From Gillisia sp. CAL575 (GTDB lineage: Bacteria; Bacteroidota; Bacteroidia; Flavobacteriales; Flavobacteriaceae): a DNA stretch of 64,000 nucleotides. This document shows, piece after piece, positions 1 to 8,699 of the stretch; position 1 is the first letter of the stretch; each line of letters opens with the position of its first letter. The translations under genes were made by a program, and so were the position numbers. The stretch spans positions 1-64,000 of the forward strand of contig NZ_APHJ01000031.1 in the NCBI RefSeq assembly GCF_000403785.1. The letters are read 5' to 3'. Under the pieces are notes generated by a model. The model worked only from the letters and a program-made list of their open reading frames with translations, was not told where the DNA came from and did no database searches.

Positions 1-3000
1 AACATGTGAGTCTGCAACTGGAACCTTCCAAATAGTAGATTTCAATGCTGATAATATTTACAACTTCACTCCTTCTGTAATGAGTGTTTCTGATTCAGGA
101 CTAGTAACTGCAACTGCAGGTACCTATTCCTTTACAGTGACTAATGAAGCAGGATGTATTTCTCCAGCAAGTGAGAATGTAGAAGTAAATGAGCGACTTG
201 AAACTCCAGCTGCTCCTATTGTTTCCTCTACTGTTAACACAACTTGTAATCTAAATAATGGTTCAATTTCTATTACTGAGATGGAAGGAACTGAATTTAG
301 CATTGACGGTATAAATTATCAAACTAGCGGATTGTTCAATGACTTAGCGCCTGCAACATACTTTGTAACTGCAAGATTTATTGATGGAGAATGTATCTCT
401 GATTCAACTGAAATTGAAATCATAGCAATTCCTGACACTGAAGATCCAGAACTATCAGAAATGTCCAATATTGATGTTGACACAGATTCTAATGCATGTG
501 GCGCGAAAGTTTCTTTCTCTGCTCCTACTGCAACAGACAACTGTGATGGAACTGTGGTAACACTAAACGAAGGAAGCCTGGGTTCTGGAAGTGAATTCCC
601 TGTGGGAACTACCACAGTGACTTACACTGCTACAGATGTTGCAGGAAATACTTCTTCTGTATCCTTTAATGTGATCGTAACAGATAATGAAGATCCTACA
701 ATAACTTGTCCTTCTGCTATAGTTACTATCACTGAAAGTGGCGAGAGTTATGCAATAGTAAATTTTGAAAATGCAACAGCTACAGACAATTGTAATGTAA
801 CTGTAGAACAAACTGCTGGATTAACTTCAGGAAGTCAATTCCCAATAGGAGAATCTGTAGTAGAATTCACTGCTACAGATGCTTCTGGAAATACTTCAAC
901 TTGTAATCTAACTATTACCGTAGAAGATAAAGAACCACCAGTAATTTTTTGTCCTACAAATATAGACATGAAGGTTGATGCTGGAATTTGTGGAGCGGTA
1001 GTTTCTTTTGAAATTCCATCTGCTTCAGATAATTCAGGATTAGATGTAACTGTAACTCAAACTGCTGGTCCTGCTTCAGGAGAAGTATTCCCAGTGGGAA
1101 CTACAACTGTAACCTTCACTGCTACCGATGCAGCTGGAAATTCAGCTTCATGTAGTTTCGATGTAACAGTAACCGATAATGAAGATCCAACTTTTGAACC
1201 TGTATCTAATATCGAAATTGATACTGATGCCGATGTTTGTGGCGCAGAAGTTTCTTTCTCTGCTCCTACTGCAACAGATAATTGTGATGGAACTGTAGTA
1301 ACACTAAATGAAGGAAGTCTTGCTTCCGGAAGTGAATTCCCAGTGGGAACTACAACAGTAACTTATACTGCGACAGATGCTGCTGGAAATACCTCTACTG
1401 TATCCTTTGATGTGATAGTAACAGATAATGAAGATCCAACAATAGCTTGTCCAAGTAATATTATCACAACTAATGCGATAGGTCAAAATTATGCGGTAGT
1501 TACATATACCGAGATCACTGCCACAGATAATTGTAATGTAACAGTAGAAAGAACTTCAGGATTAGCTTCTGGGGCTCAATTCCCAATAGGAACTACAGTA
1601 GTAACTCATGTTGCAACAGATGCTTCAGGAAATATAACTGAATGTAGCTTTACTGTCCTTGTTAAAGGAACTCCGGTTGCTGTAGATGATGCTGTTACAA
1701 CTAATGAAGATACTTCTGTAATAATTTCAGTTCTAGGTAACGATTCAGATCCAGATGGAGATCCACTTACAATTATTAGCAATACTAATACTAGCAATGG
1801 AACTGTAGTTCTAAATGAAAACGGAACTTTCACTTACACTCCAAATGCAAATTATAACGGAACAGATTCTTTTGAATACACGATATCTGATGGTAACGGC
1901 GGAACAGATACTGCAACAGTTACAATAACCGTGGTTCCTGTAAATGACGCTCCTATAGCCTTGGATGACTCGGCTTCAACTAATGAAGATACTCCAATAA
2001 CTGTTTCAGTTCTTGATAATGATAGTGATCTAGATGAAGATGCACTTTCTGTTGTAAGTACAACTTCTCCTTCAAACGGAACTGTAGTGATCAACGAAAA
2101 TGGAGCTATTACTTACACTCCAAATGAAAACTTCAACGGAACTGATTCTTTTGAATACACAATTTCAGATGGAAATGGAGGAACGGATACGGCTACAGTA
2201 ACTATTACTGTAAATGCGATAAACGATGCACCAGTTGCAGTAGATGACGTAGCTACAACAGATGAAGATAATCCAATAACAGTTTCTGTACTTAACAATG
2301 ACAGCGATATAGATGGGAATGGTTTAACTGTAACTGCGGTTACTACTCCCTCTAATGGAACAGCTGTGATCAATGAAAATGGAACTATTACTTACACTCC
2401 TAATCCAGATTTCAATGGAACTGATTCTTTTGAATACACAATTTCGGATGGAAATGGTGGAACAGATACTGCTACAGTTACAATAACTGTAAATCCAGTA
2501 GATGATGCTCCTCCTGCCCCACCAACGGTGACGGTAACTCAACCAACTTGTGAAAATCCAACTGGTACTATCACGGTAGAAACAATTGATGGTTTAACTT
2601 ATAGCCTTAATGGAGTAGATTACCAAGAAAGCGGAGTTTTTGCAGATCTTGAGCCAGGCACCTATTCTGTAATTGCGCAGGACGGATTTGAACAAGATTC
2701 TGAAATAACTGAAGTGACTGTTAATGAACCAATAGCTGTGGTAATTGAAACAAGAACTAATGTATCACAATGTTATGATAATGGTTTTTATAACTTATTC
2801 GACTTATTAATTGGAGATTTCGATCGCACAGGAACTTGGGAAAACCCAAATACAGTAGGTAGCTTAGATGGTAGTAACTTAGACTTAAGTTCATTTGAGA
2901 ATGATCTGGGAACTTATACCTTCAATTATGTTATTGCAGGGAACTGTCCTTCTACGACAGAGGTTCAATTAACAATAGATGCTACTTGTATCGTTTTAGA

Positions 3001-3310
3001 TTGTAGCATAGACGATATTAGAGATAGTATCTCTAAAGCAGTAACACCAAATGGCGATGGATTTAATGACTTCTTTACAATTGGCGTGGATCTAGATTGT
3101 GGATTTACATTCGATGTGAAGATCTTCAATAGATGGGGAGCAGAGATCTACACCATGAAAAATTATCAAAACAATTGGGATGGATTCTCAGATAAATCAT
3201 TTACAAGTTCAAACCAATTGCCTTCAGGAACCTACTACTACATCATAGAAATTAATGGTGCAGGTGGTTTACAACCAATTCAAGGATACATCTACTTAGG
3301 AACTAAATAA
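1..3310 (+). CDS. Giant HYR/SprB-type surface adhesin with T9SS type B sorting domain (5'-truncated)
   Basis: The frame is open to the left edge (first full codon at base 2), so the start lies outside the window; at least 1102 residues are visible. Domain order: a SprB-like repeat (about 200-440), five HYR modules (about 440-1660) with conserved ATDNC and GNTS elements, three tandem cadherin-like repeats (1673-2509, each 279 bp, with VDD, NDSD and FEYTISDGNGGTD), a second SprB-like repeat (about 2510-2730), then a gliding-motility-associated C-terminal domain starting near AVTPNGDGFND (about 3040) and ending QGYIYLGTK. That terminal domain is the type B signal of the type IX secretion system, so the protein should be exported to the cell surface for adhesion or gliding. 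The PorP/SprF gene follows 10 bp later. Substrate unknown. Confidence 0.9.
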   Translation, partial: TCESATGTFQIVDFNADNIYNFTPSVMSVSDSGLVTATAGTYSFTVTNEAGCISPASENVEVNERLETPAAPIVSSTVNTTCNLNNGSISITEMEGTEFSIDGINYQTSGLFNDLAPATYFVTARFIDGECISDSTEIEIIAIPDTEDPELSEMSNIDVDTDSNACGAKVSFSAPTATDNCDGTVVTLNEGSLGSGSEFPVGTTTVTYTATDVAGNTSSVSFNVIVTDNEDPTITCPSAIVTITESGESYAIVNFENATATDNCNVTVEQTAGLTSGSQFPIGESVVEFTATDASGNTSTCNLTITVEDKEPPVIFCPTNIDMKVDAGICGAVVSFEIPSASDNSGLDVTVTQTAGPASGEVFPVGTTTVTFTATDAAGNSASCSFDVTVTDNEDPTFEPVSNIEIDTDADVCGAEVSFSAPTATDNCDGTVVTLNEGSLASGSEFPVGTTTVTYTATDAAGNTSTVSFDVIVTDNEDPTIACPSNIITTNAIGQNYAVVTYTEITATDNCNVTVERTSGLASGAQFPIGTTVVTHVATDASGNITECSFTVLVKGTPVAVDDAVTTNEDTSVIISVLGNDSDPDGDPLTIISNTNTSNGTVVLNENGTFTYTPNANYNGTDSFEYTISDGNGGTDTATVTITVVPVNDAPIALDDSASTNEDTPITVSVLDNDSDLDEDALSVVSTTSPSNGTVVINENGAITYTPNENFNGTDSFEYTISDGNGGTDTATVTITVNAINDAPVAVDDVATTDEDNPITVSVLNNDSDIDGNGLTVTAVTTPSNGTAVINENGTITYTPNPDFNGTDSFEYTISDGNGGTDTATVTITVNPVDDAPPAPPTVTVTQPTCENPTGTITVETIDGLTYSLNGVDYQESGVFADLEPGTYSVIAQDGFEQDSEITEVTVNEPIAVVIETRTNVSQCYDNGFYNLFDLLIGDFDRTGTWENPNTVGSLDGSNLDLSSFENDLGTYTFNYVIAGNCPSTTEVQLTIDATCIVLDCSIDDIRDSISKAVTPNGDGFNDFFTIGVDLDCGFTFDVKIFNRWGAEIYTMKNYQNNWDGFSDKSFTSSNQLPSGTYYYIIEINGAGGLQPIQGYIYLGTK

Positions 3311-3320
3311 AGCTATAAAC

Positions 3321-4235
3321 ATGAAAAACTTCTATATCCTTATAACGATATTTTTTGTTGGTCTCTTTACATCAAATGCTCAGCAATTACCGCAGTTCAC
3401 GCAATATATGTATAACACCATATCTATAAATCCGGCCTACGCAGGAAGCAGAGATGGGTTTTCATTAACTGCTTTGAACAGAAATCAATGGGCTGGATTA
3501 AGTGGAGGTCCCGTAACTCAGACGTTGTCTATTAATACACCTCTGAATAACGAAAAAATTGGTCTAGGTTTATCTGTGATTAATGATAAAGCTGGTTATG
3601 AAAAATATACTTATCTATATGCCGATTTCTCTTACACTATAAATGTAAGCGATAATACTACCCTTGCATTTGGTTTAAAGGGAGGTGCCAGTTACTATGA
3701 TCTGGATGAAGATCTATTTGTAGAACCATCTGTTCTTAGTGATCCATTTTTCAACGATCAATTCAACAAATGGACACCTAATTTTGGTGCAGGAGTTTAT
3801 CTATCTGCTCAGGATTGGTACCTAGGTCTTTCTGCTCCTAAATTAATAAATAACGATAATAACGATTTTAGCCAGTATGTGGCTCTGGAGCAGGTACACT
3901 ATTACCTTACTGGTGGTTATGTATTTGATCTTAACGAAACTTGGAAACTACGACCAACTGCACTTGTTAAAGCTACTAAAGGGGCTCCCCTATCTTTTGA
4001 TATGTCTGGAACGGTTATTTATGACGAAAAATTATATTTAGGAGGGACTTATAGATTAGATGATGCTGTGGGTGCATTTGCAGATTTCCAGATCTTACCG
4101 TCTTTAAGAATTGGTTATGCTTACGAATATTCAATTTCAGATCTTAGACCTTATACCTCTGGATCTCATGAAATTCTTTTGATTTTCGAACTGAGATCTA
4201 AGAATACCAAATATAAATCTCCAAGATTTTTCTAA
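3321..4235 (+). CDS. PorP/SprF family type IX secretion membrane protein
   Basis: 304 residues with an N-terminal signal peptide ending near SNAQQ, then the family hallmark QFTQYMYNTISINPAYAG and a run of amphipathic beta strands ending in aromatic residues, as expected for an outer-membrane barrel. PorP/SprF proteins are known to be needed for secretion or surface attachment of cargo carrying type B C-terminal domains (for example SprF with SprB). This gene follows such an adhesin gene by only 10 bp and precedes an OmpA-like gene by 16 bp, so the three are almost certainly one operon and this is the likely dedicated partner of the adhesin. The pairing itself is inferred from position. Confidence 0.92.
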   Translation: MKNFYILITIFFVGLFTSNAQQLPQFTQYMYNTISINPAYAGSRDGFSLTALNRNQWAGLSGGPVTQTLSINTPLNNEKIGLGLSVINDKAGYEKYTYLYADFSYTINVSDNTTLAFGLKGGASYYDLDEDLFVEPSVLSDPFFNDQFNKWTPNFGAGVYLSAQDWYLGLSAPKLINNDNNDFSQYVALEQVHYYLTGGYVFDLNETWKLRPTALVKATKGAPLSFDMSGTVIYDEKLYLGGTYRLDDAVGAFADFQILPSLRIGYAYEYSISDLRPYTSGSHEILLIFELRSKNTKYKSPRFF

Positions 4236-4251
4236 CATAAATAAAACTATT

Positions 4252-6138
4252 ATGAAGAATTTCAACTACTTAATACTCCTACTATTTATTGGAAATAGTT
4301 TTATGGCCTCCGCACAAAACGGTAAGCAGAAAAAAGCAGATCGTTTATACCAAGATCTCGCTTATATTGAAGCTGTAGATGTTTATAAGGAACTTATAGA
4401 AAAAGATTTTAACACCACTTACAATCAAAGTAAACTTGGAGATAGTTATCTAAAACTTAGCAGCCCTGAGAACGCCGTTTTTTATTATGCAGAAGCTGTT
4501 AAAGACACCAGTATTTCTCCAGAGTATTATTTTAAATATGCACAAGCCTTACGAGGAGTTAAACGATATGACGAATCTAAAGAATGGCTAAAGAAATATA
4601 GTACTGCTGGAAAGAACAAAGCTGAAGTGGACGAATTGCTTTCTAAAGATATAGCAGACTTTAAAATAAAGGATAATTACACTTTAGATAAAGTTGCCTT
4701 CAACTCTGGATATAGTGATTTTGGAGCTTATGAGCATGATGGCGTTACTTATATAGTATCTGCAAGAGATGGCGGAATGTCCAAAAAGAATAAGGTTTAT
4801 TCCTGGAACGGAGAACCATTTTTGGATATTTATCAATTAGGTGCTAATTCTGAAACAGTATCTTCTGTAGCTGGAGATATCAATACAGTTTTGCATGAAG
4901 GTCCACTTGCTATTACTAAGGATGGTAAATACATGTACTTCACTAGAAATAACTACCTTAATAATAAAGAGGGTAAAAAACTTAAGGATGAAACTAATAA
5001 TCTAAAGTTATATAGAGCAACCAATAATAACAATTCATGGGGAGACATAATGGAACTTCCATTTAACGATAATGGATATTCAGTTGGGAACCCAAGTTTA
5101 TCTTCAGATGGGACAATACTTTATTTTGTTTCTGATATGCCAAATGGTTTTGGTGGTGCAGATTTATACAAAGTCGAGATTATGGAGAACAATATGTTCG
5201 GGAATCCCGTGAATCTTGGAACTAAGATCAATACTAGTCTAGACGAATCTTTCCCTTTTATGGCTAAAGATTCAATTCTATACTTTTCTTCTAACGGGCA
5301 TGCAGGCTTCGGTTTGATGGATATCTTTAAAGTAGATCTTTCTAAAGAAGCTTCAGAAGTAACTAATATTGGAGAACCAATAAATAGCAATCTAGACGAT
5401 TTCGCATATTTTCAAAAAGAGGAGAGCAACTTAGGTTACTTTGCTTCTAACAGAGCTGGCGGATCCGGAAGTGATGATATCTACGGATTCAACTTACTGA
5501 AAATATTGATTTTAAAAGGACAAGTAACAGACAAGGTGAATGGAGATCCAATTCCAAATGCTACAGTGCGTTTATTCACACCAGACAATAAGCAATTGGC
5601 TTTTATTGAAACGGATATAGATGGGAACTATGAGCAGGAGATCAATAGAAATATGAAATACCCTATTGAAGCTAAGCACATAGAATATAAAGAAATGACT
5701 GGATTAGTAGATTCTAATAATACAGATGATGTTGAAGAACTTATCTATAATATACAATTAGACCCTATTGAAGATGTAGAATATTTAGCTGAAATAAATA
5801 ACATCTATTTCGATTTTGACAAATCTAATATTAGACCAGATGCAGCTAAAGAGCTAGATAAATTGGTTAATTTAATGACCGGTAAATATCCCGATCTAGT
5901 GATTAAAATTGGTTCCCATACAGATAAGAGAGGATCTGATCAATATAATGTCGGTTTAGCTGAAAGAAGAGCTATATCTACCTACGATTATTTAGTAGCT
6001 AATGGAATAGCTCCAGAACGCATCAATGCACATGAGGGGTTTGGTGAAAGAGAACCAGCTATAGCATGTGATCTATGTAGTAAGAAAGAACATCAGTTAA
6101 ATAGAAGATCTATGTTTAGTGTTGTAAAAATGAAGTAG
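4252..6138 (+). CDS. OmpA-family protein with TPR-like, PD40 and peptidoglycan-binding domains
   Basis: 628 residues. A signal peptide (about 1-21, ending SAQNG) is followed by a TPR-like helical region (about 25-125), a PD40/WD40-like beta-propeller region (about 200-420, repeated FxSDxPxGFGGxDLY-type motifs), a carboxypeptidase-regulatory-like beta-sandwich (about 425-500) and a C-terminal OmpA domain (about 515-628) with IYFDFDKSNIRPDA, GSHTDKRGSDQYN and ERRA. The Asp and Arg used by OmpA domains to hold diaminopimelate appear present. It probably anchors the adhesin/PorP assembly to peptidoglycan from the periplasm. It is the last gene of the three-gene unit and is followed by a strong hairpin terminator. 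Confidence 0.93.
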   Translation: MKNFNYLILLLFIGNSFMASAQNGKQKKADRLYQDLAYIEAVDVYKELIEKDFNTTYNQSKLGDSYLKLSSPENAVFYYAEAVKDTSISPEYYFKYAQALRGVKRYDESKEWLKKYSTAGKNKAEVDELLSKDIADFKIKDNYTLDKVAFNSGYSDFGAYEHDGVTYIVSARDGGMSKKNKVYSWNGEPFLDIYQLGANSETVSSVAGDINTVLHEGPLAITKDGKYMYFTRNNYLNNKEGKKLKDETNNLKLYRATNNNNSWGDIMELPFNDNGYSVGNPSLSSDGTILYFVSDMPNGFGGADLYKVEIMENNMFGNPVNLGTKINTSLDESFPFMAKDSILYFSSNGHAGFGLMDIFKVDLSKEASEVTNIGEPINSNLDDFAYFQKEESNLGYFASNRAGGSGSDDIYGFNLLKILILKGQVTDKVNGDPIPNATVRLFTPDNKQLAFIETDIDGNYEQEINRNMKYPIEAKHIEYKEMTGLVDSNNTDDVEELIYNIQLDPIEDVEYLAEINNIYFDFDKSNIRPDAAKELDKLVNLMTGKYPDLVIKIGSHTDKRGSDQYNVGLAERRAISTYDYLVANGIAPERINAHEGFGEREPAIACDLCSKKEHQLNRRSMFSVVKMK

Positions 6139-6156
6139 ATCTCAATAATAGAATAT

Positions 6157-6194
6157 AAAACGCCCAGATAGTATTTTATTATCTGGGCGTTTTC
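6157..6194 (+). terminator. Intrinsic terminator of the adhesin/PorP/OmpA operon
   Basis: A 9-bp GC-rich stem (6161-6169 CGCCCAGAT pairing with 6181-6189 ATCTGGGCG), an 11-nt AT-rich loop and a TTTTCGTTGTT tail lie 22 bp after the OmpA-family stop codon. Confidence 0.85.
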
Positions 6195-6470
6195 GTTGTT
6201 ATAACTTCTAATATTTATCCCTTCCCCACTGAGCTAATTAGTTTTCATTAGTCATATCATATAGATTGCCTTAAACATTATAAGAGCTAGGCTCATATTA
6301 ACCAATTAACTTTATTCTGGTCCTGAAGAGAGCTAAATAATTCATCTAGGCAAGAACATTATATTATAAAATTCGTATATCTAAATCCCTTTTTTTGAAT
6401 TATACACTCCCAATATAGTTATTCCTGAAACCTGAAACTTGAATTTTAGAACCTGAATTCAATAAACTAA
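6195..6470. other. AT-rich spacer with no gene seen
   Basis: The space between the OmpA-family terminator and the CAP-gene terminator has no ORF with family character, no tRNA-like fold and no clear promoter. It separates two convergent transcription units. I see nothing else in it. Confidence 0.6.
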
Positions 6471-6508
6471 AAAAACCCAAATTCAATAAACATTGAAGGT
6501 GGGTTTTT
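6471..6508 (-). terminator. Hairpin terminator after the CAP-domain gene
   Basis: Outer stem AAAAACCCA (6471-6479) pairs with TGGGTTTTT (6500-6508); an inner stem TTCAAT/ATTGAA (6482-6487, 6492-6497) extends it past a 2-nt mismatch. On the minus strand it ends in a U run about 70 bp after the CAP gene stop; it could also stop plus-strand readthrough. Confidence 0.75.
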
Positions 6509-6578
6509 ACATACTTATAGACTTGGTAAAATGTATGCTATAACTAATAATAGTCGGGGTAAACCAAGAACTTAAATA

Positions 6579-7085
6579 TTATCTTCTCATAAAGATATTG
6601 GTGAAATAATTCTTACTATTTTTATCTTTATCTACAGAAATTCCGAAATGCGTAAAATCACCTTCAATATTAACACGATGCCCTTCACTAGCAATCCATG
6701 CCTTAACAACTGCATCAGCATTCCCATATCCAAAAGCAACATTTTCTGCTACTGCTTTGGCTCCAACGCCAGTAACCAAATTGCTATATCTTACATTAAA
6801 ATTATCATGATTTACTACTTCATTGCTAGTCATATATATAGTATGATCATCTGCTTGATAAGTAACTTCATCTACTCTAGTAAGAGCCTTCATCCCTATA
6901 CTTATTCTATATTTATTTACACCATCTAGAATTTCAGATTCCAAAGAAGTGTAAGTGATAGAATTGGATAGATTGGCGGTTTTTAATTCTGTATTATTTT
7001 CTGGAATAGCATTGTCTTTAGAACAAGATGCAAACGTAAGAATACAAGCAAAAACAACGCAAAATTGTTTTGTAAAGTTCAACAT
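6579..7085 (-). CDS. CAP/SCP-domain lipoprotein
   Basis: 168 residues. The N-terminus is a lipoprotein signal with lipobox FASC and the modified Cys near residue 21, so the protein is probably anchored in an envelope membrane. The rest is a CAP (SCP/PR-1-like) domain: VNKYR helix, NHDNF, AENVAFGYG and ASEGHRVNI carry the His/Glu/Glu/His pocket residues typical of the family, and the chain ends in a strand-like YFTNIFMRR. Bacterial CAP proteins are secreted and mostly of unknown function; no enzyme activity is claimed. It is monocistronic, between the rnz terminator upstream and its own terminator downstream. Confidence 0.88.
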   Translation of the reverse strand: MLNFTKQFCVVFACILTFASCSKDNAIPENNTELKTANLSNSITYTSLESEILDGVNKYRISIGMKALTRVDEVTYQADDHTIYMTSNEVVNHDNFNVRYSNLVTGVGAKAVAENVAFGYGNADAVVKAWIASEGHRVNIEGDFTHFGISVDKDKNSKNYFTNIFMRR

Positions 7086-7126
7086 AATAAGTAGGTTAAG
7101 CGATTTGGTATAGCCAAACTACAAAT

Positions 7127-7170
7127 AAAATCGATTAAATACACTTCATCTCATGTACTTAATCGATTTT
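7127..7170 (-). terminator. Long hairpin after rnz
   Basis: A perfect 12-bp stem (7127-7138 AAAATCGATTAA with 7159-7170 TTAATCGATTTT), one mismatch and four further pairs, closed by a 10-nt loop. On the minus strand the distal arm runs into TTTTATTTG, as in an intrinsic terminator, about 90 bp after the rnz stop. The palindromic TCGATTAA arms could also be an operator for the CAP gene 40 bp downstream. Confidence 0.65.
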
Positions 7171-7258
7171 ATGGTAAATTTAACATATAATGTACGCTAA
7201 ATCCTACATTTCTGATTCTATATTGAAGTTTATACGTAAGAAAAATAAAAATAATCCG

Positions 7259-8164
7259 TTAAAAGGTAAACATTTTGCCATCATCGGCTAACTCCACATT
7301 TGGGAATATGCTAATAGCCTCTTCTTTAAATGATTGAATATTAGGATACCTCGTAGAATAGTGTCCTAGAATTAATTTTTCGACTTTTGCATCCTTAGCT
7401 ATTTGAGCTGCCTGTTTTGCTGTTGAATGTTTTGTAGGAGCAGCTAATTCCTTATTAACCTCCAGAAAGGTAGATTCGTGATATAATACCTTGGTATTAG
7501 AAATCTGATCAATCATTTCTGGATAATAGGCAGTATCGCTACAAAATGCATAACTCATAGGTTCTTCTGGAGGACCTGTAACTAAATGATTCGGAATTAT
7601 TTCTCCGTCATTAGATTCCACATCCTTACCCATCTTTACACTCTGGTATAATGAAACATCTATATTATATTTCATGATCTCGTTAATCAACAACTTTCTA
7701 GGACCTGGCTTTTCTTTAAATAAAAATCCATTTGTATATATCCTGTGATTTAATGGAATTGTTTCTACTGTTACCTTGTCATCTTCAAAAAGTAATTCAG
7801 GTTCTTTGCTGTTTAACTCATGAAAATGCAATGGGTAATTTGTCCAGGATTTAGACAATTTAAGCTGTAGTATAATTATTTCCTTGATCCCCTTCGGTCC
7901 ATAAACATGTAGTTCTGTCTCCCTGTTTAAAAGTCTAAAAGTTGAAATAAGCCCTACCAGTCCAAAGCAATGATCCCCGTGTAAATGTGAGATAAAAATG
8001 TTTTTGATCCGTGAAAATTTTATCTTATTTCTACGCAATTCAACTTGGGTACCTTCTCCACAATCAATTAGGAATAAATGGTTGTTTATTTCAAGTACTT
8101 GTGAAGTAGGGTTTGTAAATGTTCTTGGGGTCGCTGCATAACAACCAAGTATTGTTAATTTCAT
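7259..8164 (-). CDS. rnz: Ribonuclease Z (tRNA 3'-end endonuclease)
   Basis: 301 residues, the short RNase Z form. It cuts the 3' trailer from tRNA precursors in the cytoplasm. The metallo-beta-lactamase core is visible: ISHLHGDHCFG (zinc-binding HxHxDH, about residues 61-71), the SYAFCSDTAYYPEM motif with the metal-bridging Asp, HESTF, HSTAKQAAQIA and the last metal-ligand His in LILGHYSTRYP. It is downstream of pyrR-pyrB and the STAS-like gene with a 176-bp gap, so it may have its own promoter. Followed by a hairpin terminator. Confidence 0.97.
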   Translation of the reverse strand: MKLTILGCYAATPRTFTNPTSQVLEINNHLFLIDCGEGTQVELRRNKIKFSRIKNIFISHLHGDHCFGLVGLISTFRLLNRETELHVYGPKGIKEIIILQLKLSKSWTNYPLHFHELNSKEPELLFEDDKVTVETIPLNHRIYTNGFLFKEKPGPRKLLINEIMKYNIDVSLYQSVKMGKDVESNDGEIIPNHLVTGPPEEPMSYAFCSDTAYYPEMIDQISNTKVLYHESTFLEVNKELAAPTKHSTAKQAAQIAKDAKVEKLILGHYSTRYPNIQSFKEEAISIFPNVELADDGKMFTF

Positions 8165-8229
8165 ACATTTATTTTTTTGAACTTGAGAATTTAAAGAATG
8201 TCTTTAATATTTTATATATATCAAGAACT

Positions 8230-8320
8230 TTAGGTCAAGCTCAGTAGCGCTATTCTGATAGATCCGGAATGTTATAATAATTCACATTCCGAAATATCCC
8301 GACAAGTAACGGGAACAGGA
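8230..8320. repeat. Hairpin-rich spacer, possible degenerate dispersed repeat
   Basis: Two small hairpins lie between the STAS-like gene and rnz: CGGAATGT/ACATTCCG (8265-8272, 8284-8291) and CCCG/CGGG (8298-8301, 8310-8313). They resemble the style of the dispersed palindromes at 29.2 and 40.2 kb but cannot be aligned confidently with them. Confidence 0.35.
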
Positions 8321-8340
8321 ATTAAACCATCCATAAAAGT

Positions 8341-8673
8341 TTAAAAACCTAATTCTCTCTCTAAGTCTTCCATTTTAATAATATCGCCGGCTTCCAACAG
8401 ACTAGGCACTACAATTAATTCATCTGGAATCACATCTATAGAAATGTCTGAGTTTACAATAACAAAAGATTTTTTTTCTGCACGATGAATATTAGAAATC
8501 TCTAAAAAAAGAAGGGCATCTTTGACATCAAAATTTTGATAATTCAGCAAATCTACGATTACGTTATCATTTCTATAATCAGAATAATTCTCTGTGATCC
8601 TTTCAGCAAAATCCACGAGATTATTCTTGTTATCTTGTAAAATAATAAACTCTTCTTTTCGTGTAATTTTCAT
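8341..8673 (-). CDS. Small STAS-like conserved protein
   Basis: 110 residues without signal peptide or membrane segment. The alternation of strands and helices, with IVDLLNYQNFDVKDALLFLEISN, SFVIVNSD and VPSLLEAGDIIKMED near the C-terminus, resembles an anti-sigma-antagonist (STAS) fold, but no phosphorylatable Ser/Thr of the SpoIIAA type is evident. It lies 26 bp after pyrB and is probably co-transcribed with pyrR-pyrB. Function not known; the STAS assignment is from pattern only. Confidence 0.7.
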   Translation of the reverse strand: MKITRKEEFIILQDNKNNLVDFAERITENYSDYRNDNVIVDLLNYQNFDVKDALLFLEISNIHRAEKKSFVIVNSDISIDVIPDELIVVPSLLEAGDIIKMEDLERELGF

Positions 8674-8699
8674 TTTTATTCTTTTAAACTACTATAAAC

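Noticed and set aside
1673-2509. Regular repeats that could look like a CRISPR or satellite array
   Set aside because: The repeats are 279 bp, in frame and coding for cadherin-like domains; there are no short direct repeats with unique spacers.
319-2542. Several minus-strand ORFs of 60-98 codons within the adhesin gene
   Set aside because: They mirror the repetitive coding strand, have no family character or start context, and repeat where the adhesin repeats.
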